Shown here: in pieces, positions 56,501-64,000 of the stretch
How the letters are laid out: each line of letters begins with the position of its first letter
Numbering within the stretch: position 1 is the first letter of the stretch
Source: Cyanophora paradoxa
Lineage: Eukaryota; Glaucocystophyceae; Cyanophorales; Cyanophoraceae
Direction: 5' to 3'
Length of the DNA stretch: 64,000 nucleotides
Assembly (NCBI GenBank): GCA_004431415.1
Contig: QPMI01000645.1
Coordinates: 1 to 64,000 of the forward strand
Program-made: the position numbers and the translations under genes
Notes under the pieces: generated by a model
Told to the model about the DNA's origin: nothing
The model's input: only the letters and a program-made list of their open reading frames with translations
Databases searched by the model: none

Positions 56501-58960
56501 CCGGCCCGCCCTGCGCAAGCAGGTCAGGCGGCAGTGGCATGTCGAGCAGCAGCGCGGGGCCGCGCGAGGCCGTGACGGACCTCGGGGCGGAAGTGGGGCC
56601 CTGGGCTCCAGCCGGGGAGCGCTGTATGCGAGCCAGCGGACGGCCCGCCCTGTGCAAGCAGGTCAGGCGGCGGTGCCACGGTGGCGGGTCGAGCGGCGGC
56701 ACGGGGGCCGCGCAAGGCCGTGACGGACCTCGGGGCGGGGGCGGGGCCCTGGGCCCCAGCCGGAGAGTACCGCAGGCGAGACGGCGGTCGGCCCGCCCTG
56801 CGCAAGCAGGTTATGCGGTGGCGGCGGGTCGAGCAGCAGCGCGGGGCCGCGCGAGGCCGTGACGGACCTCGGGGCGGAGGTGGAGCCCTGGGCTCCAGCC
56901 GGAGAGTGCTGCGTGCGAGCCAGCGGCCGGCCCGCCCTGCGCAAGCAGGTCAGGCGGCGGCGGCGTGTCGAGCGGCAGCGCGGGGCCTCGCGAAGCCGTG
57001 ACGTACCTCGGGGCGGAGGCGGAGCCCTGGGCTCCAGCCGGGGAGCGCCGCAGGCGAGCCAGCGGTCGGCCCGCCCTGCGCAAGCAGGTTATGCGGCGGC
57101 GGAGGGTCGAGCGGCGGCGCGGGGCCGCGCTAGGCCGTGACGGACCTCGGGGCGGCGGTGGAGACCAAGGCTCCGGCCGGGGAGGGCTGCATGCGAGCCA
57201 GCGGTCGGCCCGCCCTGCGCAAGCAGGTTATGCGGCGGCGGCGGGTCGAGCGGCAGCGCGGGGCCGCGCGAGGCCGTGACGGACCTCGGGGCGGAGGTGG
57301 AGCCCTGGGCTCCAGCCGGAGAGCGCGGCAGGCGAGCCAGCGGCCGGCCTGCCCTGCGCAAGCAGGTCAGGCGGCAGCGGTGTGTCGAGCGGCGGCGCGG
57401 GGGTCGCGCGAGGCCGCTTCAGACCTCGGGGTGGAGGTGGGGCCCAAGGGCTCCAACCGGCGAATGTCGCAGGCGAGCCAGCGGTCGGCCCGCCCTGCGC
57501 AAGCAGGTCAGGCGGCGGCGGCAGGTCGCGCGGCGGCGCGGGGCCGCGCGAGGCTGTGACGGACCTCGGGGCGGAGGTGGGGCCCCAAGGGCTCCAGCCC
57601 GAGAGCGCCGCATGCGAGCCAGCGGCCGGCCCGCCCTGCGTAAGCAGGTCCGGCGGCGGCGGCGAGTCGAGCGGCGGTGCGGGGCCGCGCGAGGCCGTGA
57701 CGGACCTCGGGGCGGAGGTGAAGCCCAAGGCTCCAGCCGGAGAGCGCCGCAGGCGGGCCAGCGGCCGGCCCGCCCTGCGCAAGCAGGTCAGGCGGCGGCG
57801 GCGGGTCGAGCGGCGGCGCGGGGCCGTGCGAGGCCGTGACGGACCTCGGGGCGGAGGTGGAGCCCTGGGCTCCCGCCGGAGAGCGCGGTAGGCGAGCCAG
57901 CGGCCGGCCCGCCCTACGCAAGCAGGTTATGCGGCGGCGGCGGTCGAGCGCGGGCGTGGGGCCGCGCAAGGTCGTTTTCGGACCTCGGGGCGGGGCGGGG
58001 CCCGGGGCTCCAGCCGGGGAGCGCCGCAGGCGAGCCAGCGGTCGGCCCGCCCTGCGCAAGCAGGACAGGCGGCGGTGCCACGGTGGCGGGTTGAGCGGCG
58101 GTGCGGGGCCGCGCGAGGCCGTGACGGGCCTCGGGGCGGAGGTGGAGCCCAAGGGCTCCAGCCGGAGAGCGCGGCAGGCGAGCCAGCGGCCGGCCCGCCC
58201 TGCGCAAGCAGATCAGGCTGCGGCGGCGGGTCGAGCGGCGGTGCGGGGGCCGCGCGAGGCCGTGACGGACCTCGGGGCGGAGGCGGAGCCCTGGGCTCCA
58301 GCCGGAGAGCGCCGCAGGCGAGCCAGCGGTCGGCCCGCCCTGCGCAAGCAGGTCAGGCGGCGGCGGCGGGTGGCGCGGCGGTGCGGGGTCGTGCGAGGTC
58401 GTTTTCGGACCTCGGGGCGGAGGTGGAGCCCTGGGCTCCAGCCGGGGAGCGTCGCAGGCGCGCCAGCGGTCGGCCCGCCCTGTGCAAGCAGGTCAGGCGG
58501 CGGTGCCACGGTGGCGGGTCGAGCGGCGGCACGGGCCGCGCGAGGCCGTGACGGACCTCGGGGCGGAGGTGGAGACCAAGGCTCCAGCCGGAGAGCGCGG
58601 CAGGCGAGCCAGCGGCCGGCCCGCCCTGCGTAAGCAGGTCAGGCGGCGGCGGCGGGTCGAGCGGCGGCGCGGGGGCCGCGCAAGGTCGTGACGGACCTCG
58701 GGGCGGAGGCGGAGCCCTGGGCTCCAGCCGGGGAGCGCTGCGTGCGAGCCAGCGGCCGGCCCGCCCTGCGCAAGCAGGTCAGGCGGCGGCGGCGGGTGGC
58801 GCGGCGGTGCGGGGCCGCGCGAGGTCGTTTTCGGACCTCGGGACGGAGGTGGAGCCCTGGGCTCCAGCCGGGGAGTGCCGCAGGCGGGCCAGCGGCCGGC
58901 CCGCCCTGCGCAGGCAGGTCCGGCGGCGGCGGCGAGCCGAGCTGCGGTGCGGGGGCCCGG
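53520..58960. repeat. 140-bp satellite array, inverted, about 39 copies
   Basis: Same monomer as 27540-33720 but about five copies fewer. The variant with the extra ACCGTGGCACC occurs at three places here (near 56675, 58072 and 58503) against two in A, so monomers have been gained, lost or moved since the two insertions diverged. Confidence 0.9.
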
Positions 58961-59539
58961 GTTGCGCAAGGGTGCGGCGCGGATGCGCGGAAGGTCGCCA
59001 GCAGGCCGACTCGCAGCGAAATCTAGAGCGCAAGCGGGACCGTAGTCCGCAGCGTAACGCGCCACTGGGGCAGCGGCAGCACTGCGGTAGCGGAAGCGCC
59101 AGCCTGGCAGCTGCAGCTGCGGGCGCCGGCCGACTCGAGCTCGCACTGCGGCACTGCGGCTGTACTGCCACTGCAGACTGCGCATGCCGTGCGGCGCCGC
59201 AGCGGCGGCACTGCGGCAGCGGATCCCCGGAAGTGCCCGCCTCACTGAGTCAGCGGCCTGGCACTGCGGCAGTGAGACCGCGCGGCGCGGGACCGCGGGT
59301 CCGGCGGCTCCGGAGTCCGGAGTCCGGCCGGTACAACGGGTACGTCCGTTGTTTTTTGTTTTTTGTTTTTGTTTTTGTTTTAAGGTCGAGTCAATCCTTG
59401 AATCGACTAGAATTGACCAAAAACAAACAAAACACTCTGCGATCGCGATCGATCGCGAGGCTGTAGCGGTCGCGCCAGCAGCGCTAGCGCTAGCGGCTAG
59501 TCCGCAGCGAGCTCGAGACGCGCCAGCGGGCCGACTAAT

Positions 59540-60880
59540 ACTCGCAGCGCGCGTGCCAGCGAGAGCCGTAGCTATAGTCCGCAGCGTAACGCACTCCGAG
59601 TCCGGGGCCCGCAGCGCGCACGCTCGCGGGCCGTCTCGCAGCGGGGCGCACGCGAGGTCCGTACTCCGGCGTGAAGCTCTGGGGCCACAGCGCGACGCAC
59701 GCGGCCCCGGAACTCCGCGCACGGGGGTCCACAGCGACGAACGCTCGCGGGCCCATCTCACAGCGAGGCGCTCGCGAGATCCGTGCTCCTGGTGGAAGTT
59801 CGCCGGCCGCGGGTGCGGCCGGAATCCGCCGGGGCGGATCGGGCCACAGCGCTAGCGAGAGTCGCGCGCGGCCTCCGAACCCGAGTACAGGCCCACAGCG
59901 CGCACGCTCGCGGGCCGTCTCGCAGCGGGCGAGGCGCACGCGAGAGCCGTACTCCGGGGTGAAGCTCTAGATCTGGGGCCACAGCGAGACGCACGCGGCC
60001 CCGGAGCTCCGCGCACGGGGTCCACAGCGACGAACGCTCGCGGGCCCATCTCACAGCGAGGCGCTCGCGAGATCCGTGCTCCTGGTGGAAGCTCGCCGGC
60101 CGCGGGTGCGGCCGGGATCCGCCGGGGCGGATCGGGCCACAGCGAGAGTCGCGCGCGGCCTCCGAACTCCGAGTATATATATATATGTACAGGGCCACAG
60201 CGCGCACGCTCGCGGGCTGTCCCGCAGCGATCGAGGCGCACGCGAGAGCCGTACTCCGGGGTGAAGCTCTGGGCCACAGCGAGACGCACGCGGCCCCGGC
60301 CCGGAGCTCCGCGCACGGGGGCCCACGGCGACGAACGCTCGCGGGCCCATCTCACAGCGAGGCGCTCGCGAGACCCGTGCTCCTGGTCGAAGTTCGCCGG
60401 CCGCGGGCGCGGCCGGGGTCCGCCGGGGCGGAGCGGGCCGCAGCGAGAGTCGCGCGCGGCCTCCGAACTCCGAGTAGGGGCCCACAGCGCGAGGCGCACG
60501 CGGGCCGTCCCGCAGCGCGAGGCGCACGCGGGAGTCGAATTCGAAGGCCAGGTTGGGAGTTCGCCGGCCGCGGGAGCGGCCGGTGCCGCTGAAGCGGTCT
60601 GGGCCACAGCGGGGCGCACGCGGCCCCGGAACTCCTTGCACGGGGGCCCACAGCGACGAACGCACGCGGGCCCATCTCACAGCGAGGCGCTCGCGAGATC
60701 CGTGCTCCTGGTGGAAGTTCGCCGGCCGCGGTCGCGGCCGGAATCCGCCGGGGGATCGGGCCACAGCGAGAGTCGCGCGCGGCCTCCGAACTCCGAGTAC
60801 AGGGACCACAGCGCGAGGCGCACGCGGGCCGTCCCACAGCGCGAGGCGCACGCGAGAGCCGTACTAGTACTCCGTCGCCT
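59540..60880. repeat. 300-bp tandem array, inverted copy
   Basis: Reverse complement of 25620-26940, including the (AT)n patch near 60175. A few short deletions distinguish it from A. Confidence 0.8.
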
Positions 60881-61814
60881 CCCCGAGCCGCGCGAGCGGC
60901 TGGGCACCGTCCGTCGGTGGATCACGCGTAAGGCACGATCCAAGCCCCGACTTCGCGGTGGGTCTGCAGCGCGCGCGCCAGCAGGCCGGGGCAGTCCTGC
61001 GCGAGCTCCGCCGGCGTGGCACAGCGGCGGTGTCGACGTCCGGTGCGAGCGCCGAGGAGCTCCGGAGCATGCGTGCAGGAATTGGTCAGGGAACCGGAGG
61101 AATCGCGCGGCGGGTCTCAATACACGCTTATATAGAGTGTATAGGCAAGCCGGCGGCCGCGGACTGACGGTGGGCCCCCGGGATAGCCAGCGCGCGCGGA
61201 ATGCGAGCGTGGCGGGCGGGCCCGGACGTGAATCCACGTACCGGCACGGCAGTAAGGAACCAGATTCAAGCGTGAATCGGGGCCCGAGGCCGATTCCGGG
61301 AGGATCGCTGGGAACAGGGTTTGCGCCGGCCAGCCATCGAGGCATGCGCAGTTGCTGCCGCGGGATCGCGCTCCACTGCAGCTATGGCGAGCCGTGGTGC
61401 TGCAGAGTTGGTCAGCTCTGTGCAATTGGAGGGACGGCCGAGAAGTGCGGCCGCCGGTCCGACAGGGCTGCTTAGGAGTGACTGCAGTGCTGGCTGTGGC
61501 GATTTCGCTTCGCCGCTGGTCGCTTCGTGGCCTGGGGCGGCCGCGAGCGAAGCTGGGCGTGAAGGGAAACCCCGAATCAGCGTACCCCCCGGAGCTCGGC
61601 GGCTTCAAGCCCGCTGGCTCGGCCCAACGGCTAGCTCAGCTAGTCCCTTGAGGGGCGCTCGCAGCAGCCTGCTGCTAATCCCGTGCTCGCCTCGCGCCGC
61701 TTCCGCGGCTAGCGAGTCGCTCAGCTCTTTCGTGCCTGGCGCTCGGCTACGGTCTTCTTTGTTCGCATTCCGTCGGCGCAAAACTCGATTTACGCATTGA
61801 GAGCGCAAATCCCG

Positions 61815-64000
61815 AGCATCGCACAACCGCTGTACGATGTGCTCAAGCACCGCGACAAGCCTCGGGAACCAGGCGGGGCCCCGCAGTCCTTCGTGACGCT
61901 CTGGGACGATCGCTGCAGGGAGGCGTTCCGCACCCTCCAGACCGCCCTCATCGACGACGTCGCCCTCCCCTTCCCTCACTTCAACGACGCCGCGCGGCCG
62001 TTCATCGTGACAACGGACTGGAGCAAGCAGGCGATGGGCGCGATCTTGCACCAGGCCGACGACGCCGGCAACGTCCGGCCGCTCATGTTCTCCAGCCGCA
62101 CGAACGGCGACTCGGAGCGCAACTACGGCGCTGTGGAGGGGGAGGCGATGACGTTGCTGTGGGCTCTGAAACAGTGGACGCACTACTTCGAGTGCAACCA
62201 GCCGTTCGAGATCCACACGGATCACGAGCCGCTCCTCTCGCTCCGCAACACGTCGACGAGCCAGCCGCCCAACCGTTACCTCGCCAAGGTGGCCATGTAC
62301 CTGCAGGGTTACAACTACATCATCAAACACTGCAAGGGCACGACCAACGGCGCGGCAGATGCAATGTCGCGCGCCCCGCTGAACCACCCCGTCTACAACG
62401 GCGCGGCCGACGGCTCCGAAGACGCGCCAGGCGCCGCGCCCGGCGCCCGGGGCTTCGCGGTGCCGGTCCCTGGGGACCCGGACGAGCCCCTCGGGATGTA
62501 CTTCGTCCAGCTCCCCCGCGAAGACCCGGCGCGGGAGATGGCGAGCGTCGCAAGAACGGCGATCGAGGCGGCGCGCGTGCTGCGGGCCGAGAAGGAGCGC
62601 CGCCGCATCCGGCGGGTTCAGCAGAAGGAGGCACGCACGGGGAGAGCGCCGCGGGAGCTGCGCAACCTCGACTCCGCCCTCGGGCCAGCCTGGCGGAGCG
62701 CAGCGCAAGGGGGCCGACGGGACCCGCAAGAAGCCCCGGCGGCCCCGGCGCCGAGGCGGCCGCAGACAGCGCTCGACCGTAGCTTCGAGATTGCCGACCG
62801 GATGATCAGCTCGGGCATGTACCGCACGCGATCCTCTCAAGCGACCTCGACAGCAGCTCCGAGTGCAGTGGACGTCGACGAATGGTTGGCCCGGACGTTC
62901 CCCGACGGCCCGCCTGGTGACAAGCCAGCCACCTCGGCGCCGACGACGGCCGTGACGGAGGATGGGGGACCGCCGGTGCCGGTGGAGGCACCGCCGGCGA
63001 CAGCAGCACCACCCTCGGAGCTGCGCGCCGCCTCGCCCGGCGTAGATGAGGCGGACCCGGCGCCGACGGCCCAACCACCTGGACGGCGGCGGCGCGCCCT
63101 TCAGAACCTGGAATCCGACCTCGGCCCCGCATGGCAGCACCCCGACAATGCCGCCGCGACCAGCGGCCGTGCACGGTATCCGCGACGGGCTCAGCACCCG
63201 CCATCGTCCGCGGAGACGGGCCTCAACGCACTGGCGGAGCAGGCGGAACGGGTCAGCGAGGAGGCTGCACGCCGCCTCGCGGACCCTGCACCTCTGTCAG
63301 GCGCCGACCAGGAACATCTCGCGGACGGGCCGCCCCACGCGCCGCTCCAGTTCGACGCTGAGCACCCGAACCTGACGCCGCAAGTCTTTCGACCGGACGG
63401 GAGGCCCCGCTCGAAGCACTACAAGCGCCGCCAGCGCCGGTTCCTCAAGAAGTTCCTTGCGGGCCTCAAAGATTTCGAGGGGGAGCCGGCGACGGAGGAG
63501 CACCGTCGCCTGTACAACGAGGCGCAGCTCCGCCGCCGCCAGCTGCGGGGTTGGAAATCCCGTCAGGGACGGTATTCGGTCGCGCCTCCGTCCATTCCCG
63601 ACGCCGCCGGAGGGGAGAACGCCAACGGAGTAGGGGACGCCGCCGGGGACGCCGGCTCGTCAGGGGCATCACAGAGGGGAGGGGGGCAGCAGCGCGAGGA
63701 GCCGAAGTCGGACAACGGAGGCGAACGCAGCGATGACGACGAGACGGTCGAGCGGGTACCAAGCGGCTTCGTAGCACCTCTGCAGGGACCCGCAGGCGAC
63801 CGGGTCAGACCGCTGGACGTTATCGTCGAGGGTGAAGTGCGGGACGTCTGGGCGGAGGGCCACCGCAGGATCGTTGATCCCCCCCCTCCTGACAAGCTCA
63901 AGCGGTTCATGTCCGACGCGACGGCGATGGTCCTGGAGCAGCACAACGACCCGTGGTGCAAGCAGGTCCGGGAGTTCATCAACAACGGCGTTAACGCGGC
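61815..64000 (+). CDS. pol: Pol 3' segment: RNase H and long spacer, partial
   Basis: Continues the RT frame after insertion B and stays open to the window end (728 codons plus two bases). RNase H spans about 61815-62400: FIVTTDWSKQAMGAIL (first Asp, 62016-62018), GAVEGEAMTLLWAL (Glu), EIHTDHEPLLSL (Asp) and TTNGAADAMSRAP (last Asp), the full D-E-D-D set. The next 1.6 kb encode an unusual Pro/Ala/Arg-rich spacer with a duplicated motif NL(D/E)SxLGPAW (about 62664-62693 and 63104-63133) and a basic helix (KHYKRRQRRFLKKFLAGLKD). The last residues (LEQHNDPWCKQVREFINNG) resemble the stretch before the integrase zinc finger, so integrase should follow outside the window. Confidence 0.88.

Larger units (their letters stand above)
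50944..61814 (-). mobile_element. Insertion B: same composite as A, inverted
   Basis: Reverse complement of the insertion A structure, with the same two units, order and ends (element start CGGGATTT at 61814, element end GCGTAAAG at 50944). It splits pol exactly between NYA and SIAQPLYDVL, and removal restores the frame. It is 10,871 bp against 11,560 bp in A; the difference lies almost entirely in the 140-bp array. Read along the element, the flanks are GCT and GGCG, the same T^GGC context as in A. Confidence 0.85.
52465..61814 (-). mobile_element. Insertion B, long unit (9.35 kb) with satellites
   Basis: Reverse complement of 24671-34710. Order in window coordinates: right-end hairpins (52690-52935), unique part, 140-bp array, A/T-rich spacer (59350-59380), 300-bp array, unique part, shared left end (about 61500-61814). 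Confidence 0.8.
21606..64000 (+). mobile_element. Giant Ty3/Gypsy-like retroelement, 3' end beyond window
   Basis: Order on the plus strand: leader, Gag region, CCHC knuckle, giant unknown region, retropepsin, frameshift, RT, RNase H, then a long spacer running off the window. The PR-RT-RNase H order and the RT motifs place it with Metaviridae-type elements. Without the two nested insertions, the stretch from the Gag ATG to the window end is about 18.9 kb and still lacks integrase and the 3' LTR. I could not delimit a 5' LTR or a primer-binding site, because only one end is visible. The open frames are essentially intact apart from the two insertions, suggesting recent activity. Confidence 0.85.

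Noticed and set aside
24671-61814. Insertions A and B as giant spliceosomal introns
   Set aside because: They begin CGGG and end TAAAT or TAAAG, not GY...AG, and one is inverted relative to the host ORF.

Overview
This window looks like nuclear DNA of a very GC-rich unicellular eukaryote. The evidence is spliceosomal introns, TBP, an SM protein of the SLY1 type, a PAH domain and a RING domain. A GC-rich alga such as a haptophyte or pelagophyte would fit, but I cannot assign the taxon from sequence alone.

Positions 1-21605 hold a compact gene cluster with short introns: an LRR/coiled-coil/RING gene (2346-4179, with a frame break), a protein built from repeated Rho-type RNA-binding modules (7015-4383, minus), TBP (8576-7604, minus), SLY1 (8635-11967), a secreted protein with three FN3-like plus WSC-like units (12264-15670), a PAH-domain protein (17671-18626) and an RGG-rich protein (19899-21605). 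I rebuilt exon models whose summed lengths are exact codon multiples for TBP, SLY1, the secreted protein, the PAH protein and the RGG protein. Many introns begin with an extended G-Y-S-CGCC donor. In SLY1, 12 of 19 introns are GC-AG. Degenerate copies of the 3' tails of the Rho-like and SLY1 genes lie on the far side of the LRR-RING gene and of the secreted-protein gene, so each of those genes sits between direct repeats of a neighbour's tail.

From about 21606 to the right edge lies one giant Ty3/Gypsy-like retroelement on the plus strand, incomplete at the window end. Its first ORF (Gag region, CCHC zinc knuckle, about 4,000 residues of unrecognised protein, retropepsin) would be 5,042 codons if one insertion were removed. 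Pol follows in the -1 frame. A slippery heptamer with a 7-nt spacer and a stem-loop lies exactly where the frame must change. RT is at 49138-50943 and RNase H at 61815 onward; integrase is not reached.

The retroelement is split twice, at 24671-36230 and at 50944-61814, by two near-identical composite insertions of about 11 kb in opposite orientation. Each is a head-to-tail pair of related units, about 9.4-10 kb and 1.52 kb, sharing both ends. The long unit carries a 140-bp satellite of about 40 copies. Removing either insertion exactly restores the reading frame, and both sit in a T^GGC target.

A family of 25-nt hairpins with an invariant core and covarying outer stems occurs 11 times in the giant ORF and once, with two looser relatives, in the untranslated leader. 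This is my strongest candidate for an undescribed system.
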